From Phytoseiulus persimilis (Eukaryota; Arthropoda; Arachnida; Mesostigmata; Phytoseiidae), in the NCBI GenBank assembly GCA_037576195.1, contig CM075102.1, positions 30,190,745 through 30,254,744 of the forward strand: 64,000 nt of DNA, written 5' to 3'. Below are positions 14,301 to 26,934 of this stretch, piece by piece. The notes under the pieces were generated by a model that saw only the letters and a list, made by a program, of their open reading frames with translations, did not search any database and was not told the DNA's origin. The translations under genes were made by a program, and so were the position numbers. Positions within the stretch are counted from its first letter, which is position 1, and the number at the start of each line of letters is the position of its first letter.

Positions 14301-16715
14301 GCCGCACGCACGCCCACATAGGTGGACTCATTCATCTGGCTCGCTCCGTCCAACCCTCCATCTATTTATTTATTTAGTCACCCATCCTCCGTTCTACCTA
14401 CCCGTTGTAAAAGACTTTTGTACCCTCTTCGGTCTCGTCTTCGCAGTCGTATTCGCACAACGGTGCCAGCGGTAACGGTTTTAATTAAGTCCAACTCCCT
14501 CGCTCCCTGAGTACTCTCTTACTCTCTATTTCCCTCTCTTCCTCTCTCCCTCTCTCTCGCACGCAATCCAAGTGAATCGTCCGTTGACGGTTGGTTCGGT
14601 CGTTCGCTCGCGAGCTCCTACACGGAGTCGGTCGATCGCAACATCCGCTAAATCTTGGAGTCCTTGAGAGAGTCGGTTGCTATTGAACGTGTGAGGAAGC
14701 TCAGACCCGGGATGCTCGGCGCGTTCAACCGGAGTCGGGGCGCTGAAGCACGAGTTCGCCTTCGTGGCGAGAAGCATCAAACGAGGCGTTGCCTTCGATG
14801 GTCGGCCAGGAATCCACTTTGATCCCGATTGGATTTGGATCTATGCGTTCCTGCTCCTCGGAAGATTACAACGACAGGAATCCGTTCCAGAGCGAGCCCG
14901 AGGCCGAACCACCTAGCGGTGGAGCATCTGGATTTCGCACCACGACCACTGGCAGGGCTCGCAGCGAGGAGTCCCGCTGATATCGCATCGACGCAAATAC
15001 ATTGTATCTGGAATTTCGAGCAGCGTTTGAATCATTGACGAGCACGGAAGAACTTGGGAGACGGACGAAGCATAGGGCTATCCGTCCCCTCGGTGGACTC
15101 GAGGTATCCCGGCCGCGGATGGAGAGAGACGGGCTCGAGGGGAGGTCGCGTGCGCCGGCGGACGACTGGGAAAAAAGCAGAGACAGAGATTCCTCTCAAA
15201 ATGAACTCTAAATCGAGTTGTAATCTTCGTCTTCCTTCTCCCCGCCTGATGACGCTTCCTCATTACGAGCAATTACCTCTTTGTACGTTCTCCTCATTTT
15301 ACTTTTCCTTCGATGCTGCTCCACTCCCGCTCAGGCTTGGCTTCGCCAGCCATAGCTGACTCCTAGGACTCTGCCGTCTTTCTGCGTATCCTCTCCTTTA
15401 TCCATCCTCTCATTTCCCTATTTATTCCCTCGTATCCCCCGAGGCTCCCCTCCACATCTTCCTCTTGTGCTCACTCTTCCATCTCCTTTTCCCTCTCTGT
15501 TCCGTGTCCGCTCCTTGGTTTGTGTGGGAGTCACCCCACGATCGGGAGGACCTGTGAGTTCGTGCTCGGGGCTGGCGGCGGCCCGCGCCAGCGGCCCACG
15601 ACGGGGACATTTTCTTCCCATTTAGGATCATGCCGTCGATGGGATTCTCTGGAGGACTTATTCTACTGGAGCAATCGCAGCAGAGTGAAGGGGCCTTGGG
15701 CCATCAGAGTACCAGCCCTGGACATCCGGTCGAGGGAGCAAGCCACCTGGATCTCAGTGTCTGCAGGTTGTATCAAGATGATGCTTTATCTTGGATTGTA
15801 GTTCAACGCCATTTGTGGAACATGAGAAGAATCTCCGATTCTCCCTCTCACCCTCGAATCACGATAAGGAGTGGAATTATCGGGGACGAGACGCTTGGAG
15901 GATGAAAATATCTTATTGACCATTTTCTGTTCCCACGGGGCTGAAAGTTTTGAAGTACGAGTTAAACCGCACTGGTTCGGGACTCCACTGTCGCGAATTT
16001 AAACTACGGGGGAAATAAATCAAGACACAGTCAAGGGGATTCAGCTTCTATCAACGTTCTGTGTATTTACAGAGTCAACAATCAGCGCACGCAGGCATGC
16101 ACGCTCGCACACAGTCACACCCAGCCACCCGACCCTCGCACGCGGCGCAAATGTATACACAAAGTCTCTCCATGAGTTCCTCCGTCCCTCTGACCGACCG
16201 ACCGACCCACCGCCCTCCGTAAAGTCAGGCTGACAAGGACAACTAACGAGATTCGATTCAACATCGCTCAAGCTATTTCGTTTGTCTCGTGACCAGTTAT
16301 TCGGTTCGACTGGGCCCATGTTATTCTCTGCTTAACAGTTTTACTTTCCTTTCTAATTTCGCTCACTGGCCTTGAAAGTTTTTGCTGAATATTGGTGAAA
16401 ATCGTTGCGACATCATCCCGTCAAAAGTCAGCAGAATGAATATCTCAGAGTTCTTTGTACAGCTATAACGAGGTACTAAATAAATTATCGTTTTTTTCCG
16501 GGATCTGCGAACGACGCATTGAAGTGCAAATGACATTCGTTTCGTGCCTCATGCAGTGCCTTCGAGGGAAATGAACAGCCTCGAGTTTGAACCCTATCCG
16601 CTCAAGCCTCGAACCGACTGATGCACGAAGCGAGGATTCATCCAACACGAATAAATATTATCAGAACTAAGTTGTGCCGAAAAGCTGTTCAGTATCGATG
16701 AGGGTTATCACCGTC
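5368..16715. other. Long stretch without an identified gene
   Basis: No recognisable domain was found on either strand. Features seen: a 13-base G run at about 11622-11634, pyrimidine-rich runs at about 14520-14560, and T-rich TTTA repeats near 14360. Two open stretches look slightly coding-like. One is at 14801-14980 (plus), with SSEDYNDRNPF in it. The other, at 15627-15905, begins just after a TTTAG acceptor-like site with ATG at 15630. Neither matches a family I know, and both lack a full exon structure. This could be intronic or regulatory DNA of a gene extending beyond what I can assemble. Confidence 0.45.
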
Positions 16716-19700
16716 TCAAGCGCAGTGACACTCGTCAACAATCATGTTCTCAAGCGTGGATTGGTGAACGTTCTTGCCATCGACCGAATACGCTATGTTC
16801 AAGGAGGACATTTTCACTCCGGTACAGCACATGGATAGCTCGATCTTCTTCGCCTGAATAGGATAGTGCTTCATGTAGGCGCTCATGACGATTGTGTGCT
16901 GGCGTTGGAGGTTGACCTCGAGGTTGCACGTTCCTCGGCAGAAGTTCGGTTTGTACGACTTGGGCAAGATAATCCAATCCCAGCCTATTTGGTGGAAGTC
17001 CACCTCGAAGGGGTACCGGCAGCAGCCTGGAGTTTCGTTTTTGAGATCGCAATCTACACTTCTTCGAGTTCTCCTCTTGATCTGCGAGTGATCCATCTTG
17101 AGAATCATGAAAGGGCGCGATTGCTCAGCGTCGATCAGACGCTGTCTCTCCGCTTGCCTGAGGTACGAACACGTCGAGCAAACCACTTGGAGGACTCTTA
17201 TCAGAGGCTGTCTCCTCTGTGTCAGGTTTATTTCCCTTGTCCATTTGCGAGAGAGATTTGTCGTGTCGAATCGCACCCAACCTGGAATTCGAAGAGTCCT
17301 TGTGAAACCGAGCCGTTCGGGATTGATCAGTTTCATCTGAAAACTGCGGCGTTCCTTTTCCCCTCCTAACAGGAAGACTGTTGTCGAAGCTGAAAAACTC
17401 GACTGATAGAGAGAAACCGGACTTACCGCCGCTAGCTGTTCCTTCGGAAGACGCCTCATCGAGACTGCTCTGAACGTCGCTGCGGAATTCCCGCAGCTGG
17501 AAGGAGTGATTTCTTCCAGCAGAGAACGAGAATCCGATTTCCGCGTTGGCAATCACGCGACTCTGGATCTCCCTCGAAATTTGGAACTTTAGACAGATCA
17601 CCGCGTTCTCGTTAGCGCCCGGAGGACACGACAGGTCTGAAACGAGACACCGGGGTTAGCGAATGGTTTTGGGATCCGGGTCGTACCGGATATCTCTCAG
17701 CGGAGGTTCGAGCCTCGTGCGGGCTGTGTTCGAATCGCTGGCCTCGTATTGGGCACGCAGAACGAAGCCTGAACGGAATGGCTCTGAGGTGGGTTCCGTG
17801 TTTGCGTCGAGAGGAATCGCATGCGCGGCATTTAGAGCGAATCAACTCGTCAGCGCACTGAGCCAGCGGGCTCTTCGATCTGCTCCAATGACACGGTAGT
17901 CTCTCGCTCAACGCCGAGCCCTTGACTGAAGGCTCATACACGAAAACATCGTTTCAGGAAGCATCTTAAATGAATTTTTGCGAGCTTCCGCCGCCGTTCG
18001 GCCTGAGGACCGTTTCATCGTCTCCTCTCGCGCGATCGGTTCCTCGTGTTTTCCTTTCCAACGGGCAGCTATGTTTGTGGGTCCGCCCGGTCACCCAAAG
18101 CGAGGTATTCGGGAAATGTTCGTCTGCCGGAACGAACGAAAAGTTGTTATCCGCCGATTAAGAGGGTGAGTATCTTTGAGAAGCGTCCGATTGCGCTGAT
18201 AGCGGGGAATGCCATCAGGGTGACTGCTTGGCGTCACCGATCGCTAACAGTGAGTGTGTACGAGAGTGTTATGATTTGTCCTCGGCCTGGTCAAATATTT
18301 TATCAGCGCCGTCTCACTGGAGGAAGAAGCTCGCAAACAGCTTTCAAGAGCTCTCGCTTGCCTGCTCGCCCGGGCCGGTTGTCAGCCGGCCGGCCGTCCT
18401 ACTTGCCGCTTCTCATTTCGTTCGTCGCGGGTTCGTTGGTCGCCGCTGTGTCATCCTCCCTGGCGGCGGAATCTCGAGTCCCCTTTGCGCCACCGAACTA
18501 TTCTCAAAGCGGTTCTCGACAGCTCCCGGGGCCGGGGAATCCGCGATCAGTTCGGGGCTTCGTTGGATAGCGGCTCATGCGTTTTATCCTTCTCTGAGCT
18601 CCGGGCTTGAGACTCCCGGATTCGAAGTCTTCTCCATAGCTCGAGAAGTTTCAATTGGCCTGCACTGACATGCTGCTGGGTGGTTAAGTTTGTGACTGGC
18701 AAGATTCGCGATCGGGCTCGCGCGGGCGCCCGTAATGATCTCTCATCTTTGATATCTCACTGCCATTCCAGATTGAGTGATAGGCTCCTCGTCGTTCCAC
18801 AACTGCATCCAACGGAGAGATGGTAGCGGTCTGCCGAATCTGGGAACGTTGCCAGCGACCTAGCCGCTCAGTCCGCCAACAAGGCGGTCAGGGAATTTGG
18901 CCTTAGTCTTCACTCGTCGTTCACATTCACTATCAAGACTCGAGAACGAAATCGAGACGAGGAACGCTTGCTAGAGACCGGAGGAACAGACCAGAGCATT
19001 CGACCCCGGAAAACGCCCGAAAATATTCAACATTTCCAGGAATGCGTCGAACCTTTCTTCCGCAACTCGAAAGGGCTCGGTAACGCCCCCGTCCAGGAGG
19101 GCCGAGGCGGTATCGAATATTCACAATGGAAAGCAAGAGCTCTCTCGACCTGCCCCTCTCGATATCGAACGCAGCTCCCATTCTGACAATTCCACCTGTA
19201 TGTATGAGATAGTGGTGAGGAATGACCCTGCCAGGCATCAGCCGGCGTCGACCGCCTGCCCTACGGCAGTGCTCCATGACCGGCAGCCATGGCGAATGTT
19301 AGCACCGAAAACGGTAGCTTGGGAAGAATATCAGTGGTTCCACGCGGTCTGCAACGAGCTCTCGTAGCTTTCAAGAGTTCAGTGTGCGGCGGCAAACGGC
19401 GATCGCTCTTCTCTCGAAGGAAGCATCTCATCTGTCTTCCGAATCTTATCTCATCGGTTCGGCATTCCACGGCGTCAGGTTACATTAGCTTGTTTGTCAG
19501 GCGAAATCTGGCCATCTATAGCCTTCTGGTTGCTTATCGGCTCTTTTTCAAGAGGGAAATGAGTTGGATTCTAGAATAAGAGAGGGAAAGCACCGAGCCG
19601 GCCGTACGTAACCGCCTTTTCCTTTTACCGGTGACCGTAGCAGAGTTCTCCAGACTGCTGACCTCTCCTCGGAAGCAGATAGGTCACGCAAACCGGAAGA

Positions 19701-20721
19701 CACTTCCTGAGCTGGAACGATTGATTGTCTTGGTCGGCTCCATCCTCGGTATGATCGATACCTACGCGGACGGTGCTGAGCTCTTTCGGGAGACCGAGCC
19801 GATATCCATCAGCGAAATTTCCCCCGACAGAACTCGATTCTTGCCCAAGGTCCCGACCAAGATCTCGAATCGTCGTGTTGACTACTTTGCAGCGCTCCTC
19901 AAAGTCACGTCCGTTGTTTCTATCCGCCGGCTCCGCTCGTCGCAGGTTGCTGTCAACCATAGCGCCAACTGTCGGAGCCTCAAAATTCGGAGATCTACCG
20001 AAGGTCAAATCCACGGCAGTATTCTTGAGTCCAACTTTGAGTCAACGACTACGTCTGACACATAGAGAAAAAAAACGGCGAAAGAGAGAATTTTCGGCCC
20101 ATGGCTGATGTTAACAACGTGTTTATCCAAAACATGTTGTTTTAGATTTGAGATATCATGCCCGAACACGACTCGGGTGTAGCGCTGAGAGTATTGCGAA
20201 GCCATCGGTTGCCGTACAAGCCGAATCTTTTGATGAAGCGGAGCTCTCCCAGATCCGCTTGAACCTCAGTGAACACAAGACACTACTGTTGCCGCCACGA
20301 GAGTTCTCAGACCGCGGGTTGGAGCTACTCGCCGGGAAGGACTTCGAGAATTCTTACCTTCGTCAGCGAATAAGGCGCTCGATTTGCTTTCCTCTTCGAA
20401 TTTCACCTCCTCTTCCGAAGTCATGTGACTTTCCTCGGCTTCAGAGCTCATCTCATCGCTGAGCAAATCGAGAATTCTTCTTCTCCGTTCGGCTGACATG
20501 GTGATATTGGGCGCCTGCCTCAAGCCGAGATGTTTGAGGATCTTGTTCTTGATCGCTTGAACCTGGGCTTCGCGAACCAGAGCGGAATTCGGATCCATCG
20601 ACGCAAGCCTGTTTTTACTGCAGCCGTAGTTGCAGCTCCCGACCGCGGCCTGGACCGCGTGCGTCGATTCGAACAAAGCAGCAAAACATACAGCTGCGAT
20701 GAGGAAAAGCCACCTGCACAT
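16716..20721 (-). CDS. myo: Myoglianin / GDF8-11-like TGF-beta ligand, 3 exons
   Basis: Secreted TGF-beta family ligand of the myostatin/GDF11/myoglianin group, predicted to signal through Activin-type receptors. Exons, in transcript order: 20721-20358, 17636-17427, 17365-16716, giving about 407 residues. Exon 1 has a signal peptide (residues 1-25) and the propeptide helix EAQVQAIKNKIL...APNIT, close to GDF8 EAIKIQIL...APNIS. Exon 2 continues the propeptide (ICLKFQISREIQ). Exon 3 carries the furin site RRTRR (near residue 293) and a 114-residue mature domain with nine cysteines, including CCRYP, WDWIILPKSYKPNFC and terminal CHC. Both splice junctions are phase 1 with GTAAGA and GTAAGT donors. 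The last intron could instead end 24 bases earlier, at the acceptor before 17389, giving 415 residues; frame is kept either way. Start chosen for the signal peptide. The subgroup call rests on the propeptide helix and the nine-cysteine pattern; inhibin-beta/activin is less likely. Confidence 0.93.
17637..20357 (-). other. Large intron 1 of the myoglianin-like gene
   Basis: This 2.7-kb intron separates the signal-peptide/propeptide exon from the rest of the gene. Its donor on the minus strand is GTAAGA and its acceptor TTTCAG. It is far longer than most introns in this window. It has open stretches on both strands (for example 18046-18570, plus) with no recognisable domain. Nothing in it looks like an additional exon, because exons 1 and 2 already join in frame at GAC (Asp). 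Confidence 0.8.
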
Positions 20722-21338
20722 TGCGGGTGAGGATTAAGGCTGCGTTCGTTCTGTTCGCGGTAGATGAGGAGACTCCGCTAGAAGCGGGTAGTCGATGTCG
20801 ATTCGGTTCTGATTCTTCTCCCTTTCGAGTTCGCTCCCTATGGACACTCGCCCTCCAAACAACAACAGGCAAGAGATAATAATCCTGGTGCCACCGGAAG
20901 CGAAAGTTGACGTTACGCGCTAGTTCTAGCAAGTAGGATGACCACTGTCGGGGCAGACAACAATTCCTTGATGTTGAGGTTGCTTTTCATTTAGTTCGAA
21001 TCCGAGTCACTCACTGGCGGGAATTGTTCTTAGTTTGCACGTCAACTGTGACCCGGCTCCTGGCGATCGTCACTTTTGACGAATGAAGATGCGGAGAGGA
21101 GAAATCACACTTGCCACCGCTCCCTATCAACGCATGTTCGTGAGATAGAAATCAAATAGCATCCCGGCCAGTTCTCTCTGAGAACCGTAAAAACTAATTC
21201 GCTTGATTCTGTCTTTGGGACTCGACATCGAGTCTCTCAAATCTTCAGTCCACAGTGAGAACCTCCCTCTAATTATCGTTCCCACGTAGTAGTAATCATA
21301 ATAATTTTATATACATCACCGATTCGGTATTTGCTACA

Positions 21339-21357
21339 CATATATATATATATATAT
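21339..21357. repeat. (TA)n microsatellite
   Basis: About nine TA dinucleotides in a row, set in AT-rich DNA upstream of the myoglianin-like gene. Confidence 0.9.
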
Positions 21358-24300
21358 AAATCAATTCAATAAACGTCGTGGTAATGAGCAGATCTCATGT
21401 TGGACACGGCATGTTCCAACTCCTTTGTTTCCGCCGTTCGCCTTCGGGGCCACTCTTGTTCCCAGTTCCGGGCTTCAAGGTTCCCTCCCCACTATCCGCG
21501 GATCATGGATTTGATGGATATCTTGCTCCAGAGAGCGCTCCAGCCCTCTTATCTGTTGATTGATCTACTTCAGCGGTGCCGCTTGGAAAAACCTCCCTTG
21601 GGAATGCTCTCTGGATCGATACCTGCCTTTGCTTGTTCTCAAGTCTGCGGTTTGATTCTCATCGAATCTCCAGCGCTTCCCCTGGACGGAACGACTGACT
21701 CCTACTCCCGGTCTAGCACTGGATTCTCGAAACTCGCTCGCTGGCGAACATAGCAAGAACGAACGATGAATCAAGTCGTTCAAGCACTGCAAGTGTGCCA
21801 CAACCATTGAATCACTTGAGATTTCTGAGGAATTATCGACCGCGGCACGGGTTGAGTGACGAGGAATAGATGGGAAGGTCACGCAGGGTGAAGAGTCACT
21901 GCATGGCCTATGGCTTCTGCGACTCGAAATCGCAACGACCCTTTACTGAAACGCATATCGATATTATGCGCAGCAGGGAGAGATCTTCCATTGTTGTTCG
22001 ATCGCGCAATGACGAAATATTGAGGAATGCAGGTGGAATCCGTGAAGGCCGTATCGTCGTGTCCTCCACAACCTCGTTCATACACCGAACAGGAACACGA
22101 AGCGACATGTTGATGGCGCTTCCGCAAAGAGGCCTCCATTGTGAGGAATGTCGGCATCTCGGTCTCTCGAAGGGTGCAAGTGGAAAGATACTTCAACTTT
22201 GAGGAGGGAAACAGTCGGGGAATCCCTTACCTTCAACCTCTCAACGTCATCGTTGAGGGCTTGATAGAATGTTAGGGAAAAGGAAGAACAGTAGCTATAT
22301 GTAGAATCGTTCTCTAGGTGGTTTCCTCCATCATGATGGTAGTCAGCATATTTGAACAGCCGTCAGAGACTGTTGCACAAGCGCTCAGGGTTTGAATGAG
22401 TTGTGCGAGTGGGGGAACGGTTCGCTCGCCGTCGGCAGCTCGAAACACAGCGATTCCAAACAAAATCTCCAATGATGGGGATATCAAAGGACAGCCGCCT
22501 TCGATCCCGCCGCCGTCATCGTTTCCAACATCACAACCATCTTCTCTCAATAGCTTGCCTTCGAGAATCCATATCTCGCTTATGGCCAGCGTTTCTCGTC
22601 AGTCATTATCTTTTTTTATCCTGTTGGGAGCTCCCAGGAGGAAACTTCACAGTTCATCTCCTTACAACGCGGTCCGAAACCGCCGCTGCCGACCAGGACC
22701 GGAGGAGGCCGACCGCCGTCAATTATGAAAGATGTACGCGAGCACTTGGAGCCAAGTAATAAGAAACTCCAACACGGAATCCTAAAATCCATTCAGTCCA
22801 GCATAAAAACTGCCCAGTGGCCAGCAAATTTTTCAATCGCGATCGCTCCCGGTGATCCTACCAGTTTCTTCCTCGACCCTCCCCACTCTCGGACGTACCG
22901 GTGATAACCGAAGGAAAAGTTGACAATCGTGAACCGAGGGCTCTTAGTTGGGGCTATCCGCTAATTGAAACTTTGACAGACCAACGGTAAGTAGCTTGGG
23001 CCAGAGGAAGAGAATGGAAGGTGTCAGATGTTAATTAGGCTGGTGCTCAGTGGGTTTGGGTGACCGACTGCGAATTCAGGGAGCTCCGATCCTATTTTTG
23101 TTTCGGCTTTCAGACCTCCCTCTCCGTTCCACCCGGATTGATTCCAGTTGTGTCAACAGATTTCCAATATACCTCTTGCAAATTACCTCCTTCCTCCTTT
23201 GACGTCCATCGCCGGGAAGAGAGTCGGCTTTTGTCATCTATTCCGTTGAAGGTCTAGACTCTATTTCGTTTGCGATAGGAATTATCATACACTCCGCAGG
23301 GTAGAGCGACAAGCGATCACCTAGAATCCGTGCTGAGCGAGAACTCTTTCCCAACGGTGGAACCATCATCTCAGGGATTCCCTCGCGGCATGGCAACCGT
23401 TCTCAAGCCGGTCGTAGGAAAACGAGTTCTCCCGGAATCACCGGTGAAATCTTTTGTAATGAGGTTTGAACAATCACTGGGTATTACGGGAGCAACCAAA
23501 GGCATCTGATCGCCCTGATAAGATTGCGGCTTTTTAGAATCGTTACCGCAGACCGTTTTGGTGAATTTAGTTTATCGGCTAACTCATTACCCGCCCGAGG
23601 ACAGGAGAGGTACGTTCCAAGATTTCCCGAGGAGTCCTGGGTCTGGCCGACGTCAGTGCCCGAAAATTCGGAGCACTTGATTGCGTCAAATGATAATTGG
23701 CCGGAAACTTCGCTCATTTGGGAGGAGAACGTAAGCCGTAATCTGAGCTCAGGATGGTTATCGCGTGACACTGGATGACTCGTGTAGCTACCATTCTATC
23801 TAAATTCATTGCGATAAAGAGGGCTGATATTCGTGTGGCATTCACCACAAGGTAACGCAGTCTCCCCACTCGCCTGTTGAAGTTCCGCTAGATGCTGTAG
23901 AATCGCTTTATTAGAAATTTTATCTCTAGATGTTTGTATCAGCAGTGGTCAAGGACTGGTCTCGGGGGCATCCGATAGGACTTCGGGAGTCGGAACCGAT
24001 CGCATGCGCTGTGCTCGCGGAACGCGTTCTTGTTCCATCCGCCGATGCCTGCTTTCCTCGAAGCCGAGACGGAGCTCACGGGCTTTCGTGGGCTCATCCG
24101 GAAGCTGCGGACTCGGTCAATTCTCTTTCGTCGCGTTTCGGGTAAATATCCTTCCCAATATGCGGTACTTTTTTTTCTCAGACGCGGGGTACTGCTTTCG
24201 TCGTGAGTTGTGGGTGAATCCCCCTCACCGAAAGTCGAAAAGAGACTTTCAAATGCGAACTTTGAGTGCGCTGCTGCGTGAGAGCAATGAGAGGAAAGTG

Positions 24301-26158
24301 CACTCAAATTGAAACAGTCTATCCGGTACGAAAACGGGAAAAGAAGAACGGAATCGTTCTTTGAGTCTGCCTAATCGAGCTGATTCCGGGTGGATTCTGA
24401 GCGCTTCCGTAGTGTCTGTCCGTACGGTGACATTGTCAAAAGAGGGGAAGGAATCCTGCACTCGACTCAGAGGAGAGCAAAAATCTTACTCTCAGCTCTA
24501 ATCGGTGTGAATGAATCATTTTCCACCTCCTCTCTCCTCCCGAAGGTCCTGCAATTGGTGTGGAGACTCCCTCCTCTGGAACAGCTGTCATATGTTCTCC
24601 TCATCGTGAGATATTCCGAGCGCCTTCGTAGCGACAGGATATTCATTCACACATCGCTTGCCCAAGTTTCGTTGTACCTCACGGAGGCCGGAGGATTCGG
24701 TTTCAGTCCCAGGTGATCTTATCCTGCCGGATTCATGACAGACTGAAGCTATAAGGTTTTGCCCGACAGTCGTGGTTTCAGGAAAGTTTCGGATGGGCCG
24801 CTGTCGGACCAAGCCCGAGTTTAGAGCTGAAAAGACGACAGAAAGAAGCGATCGTAGAGCGAGTAAGATTTCTTGGCAGGAAACGTCGGCTAAGGCCGGT
24901 CGTGGCCGAAACGAACGAGACCAAAGGCTGTTGATTCTTCTAGTTGTTTTGCACATCTGCCCGGCACGTAGGCAACGTTGGACTCTACGTCGACGATTCT
25001 GCCTGGGACTATCATCTACGTGATGAGCATATGATTCGCTTCCGAATAAATATTCGAGTTCTTTTTGGCTGAGCCCCAGCGCTGTGAATGAGGGACCCTT
25101 GGGAAAAAATCCCCGCAAAATAGCTAGTGGAACTGATGCATCGGGTGTCGGTTGCTCGGGTTGTATCCATCCAGATTGCTATCGCTAACTATCCGGAGGT
25201 TTCCGAGCGCAGGACCGACCCAACGCACTGAATCCTCGTTAGAGCCTCTTTAATTAGGGCCGAAAAGGAGCTCAAGTTTTGCATCTATTAAGGACAACAA
25301 TAGAGTAGGCCTAATTCATTTTGCGCCGTCATCCATCCTTGCGCCCTCACTCACACTCAGCGCTGCTCGTCGGCTCTCGCGCTCAGCCGTTCACTCCACG
25401 CACTCACCAGCAGTAGGCGTCCTCTCATCCGTCTGCGCACGTATTCAATACAACATGTCTGCATCAGAAATCGCGAGCGAAAGCGCTCCTACTTGTACAA
25501 CTTCCACTGCGCCCCATCGATGAGTGGGATCGTTCGAAAGAAATAATCGCCTGGCATCACACATTCGTCGGGTTCATTACGATCGACATGGACTCCTCCA
25601 CTGATGAGAAGCAATTCAAACAAGAAACCTGAAACTCTCGCGGGCAGTGTGTTTCATGAAGGTAGTACGGGAGTGTCCAGTATGAGAAGCGTAATTAGGG
25701 GAAAGGAGTGCTGGCTGCGTGAACCTCCCCATGTGCTTCTTACAACAGTACCCGCTATGGGCTATTCTAATCAATGAAAGTTGGCTCAGCTGTCTAAGTT
25801 AATAAACACACATGTGAGTGTCGGAGCTCAGTATGGCTTTTTCCTGGTGGTACCCGACGTTGCGGCCCCAACGCATCGCGGCCCGGACAACTCGGCTCCA
25901 GATGGTGGTGGCCGCCTGGGTATGATACTGAGCATGATCCTCTTGTACTCATGGTTTTTTTTCATGGTTTTCATTATTTCATGTTAGCACAGGTGGCAGA
26001 GCAAATTACACCAACACGCTAGTGTTATTCACTACGGTAGGGATCCGATGAGGAATTATTCATAATGAGAAACTGGAGTGAAACCCAAAGAACAGTTCAG
26101 AATCACAACGTGCATGAGGACCACGCACAGTGTGATGCACGGATGACTACCACCGATC

Positions 26159-26255
26159 AGGGCCACAATGTCTAGGGGCCGAAATGTCTCTTGGGGCCGA
26201 AACGTCTCTTGGGGCTGAGATGTCTCGGGGTCGAAAATTCGAGGGCTGGAATGTC
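26159..26255. repeat. GC-rich minisatellite, 16-18 bp unit
   Basis: About six imperfect units of the form GGGGCCGAAATGTCTCTT follow one another. The two central copies differ at one base, and the outer ones are shorter and more diverged. On the minus strand it reads as a repeated SAPRDI-type peptide within an open frame; I regard that as incidental. Confidence 0.75.
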
Positions 26256-26934
26256 TGGGGCTCCCTTTCTTTCTTGAAATCACATCTATCTCGCCGCTCG
26301 GAGATTCTTTGCGATGCATTGCTTTGAGGGTCTCTGTCAAAGAGGCGTCGCATCAGTTGCTCAGATTCATCCGAAACTTTTCAAGAGAGTCAGATTGGCC
26401 CCGAAAATCTTCCCCTTCGGAGATTCAATTCGAGCCCGACAAAAACTGCTGGACCCCCTTTTCCCTAAAACGATTTCATAGGAGTCGCGGATATCCCGTT
26501 CCCATGATAAGACTAATCGGCAACTGATCCAAATGCTGATCGAGCGGGAACCATCGCATTTCTCGCTGGTCAGGGAGCGTCCTCAGGGCGCGCGATGGCT
26601 CGTGGCCCTCCGCTGGATGGATACCCGGTCGGACGGCTCAGCTGGCGGATCGGGGCTACGCGAACTTGAATAGCCTGAATCGCGAGCCAGCTCGACAACG
26701 ACAGATTCTTTCAAATGGCTCGGCAGGTCGCTCGACCGAACGGCCGAGAGGCCTACCGAGAGAAAGACAGGCAGACAGAGTTTAATGGGCGTCTCGGAAA
26801 GTGTGCCTGCGTGTGTGAGTGCGGATGATGGAACACGGGAGCAATTGAATACACCCCACCAAGACGAGCGCTATTGTCCTTTGAACTCCCGCGACGAAAG
26901 TCCTTTATGAAAACGGCGGTGCTCATTCAGTTTC

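Larger units (their letters stand above)
20722..26934. other. Intergenic region, no identified gene
   Basis: Divergent intergenic space between the myoglianin-like gene (minus) and the first Cys-loop channel gene (plus), so it should hold promoters for both. I could not identify a TATA box or other convincing core element. A TA microsatellite lies at about 21339-21357 and a GC-rich minisatellite at 26159-26255. A short frame at 25455-25523 (MSASEIASES..., 22 codons) follows a pyrimidine- and CACTCA-rich stretch. It could be a 5' exon or a small upstream frame, but no donor supports it. Confidence 0.5.

Noticed and set aside
18046..18570. 174-codon open frame on the plus strand
   Set aside because: It lies in the large intron of the myoglianin-like gene, antisense, with no similarity to any family I know.
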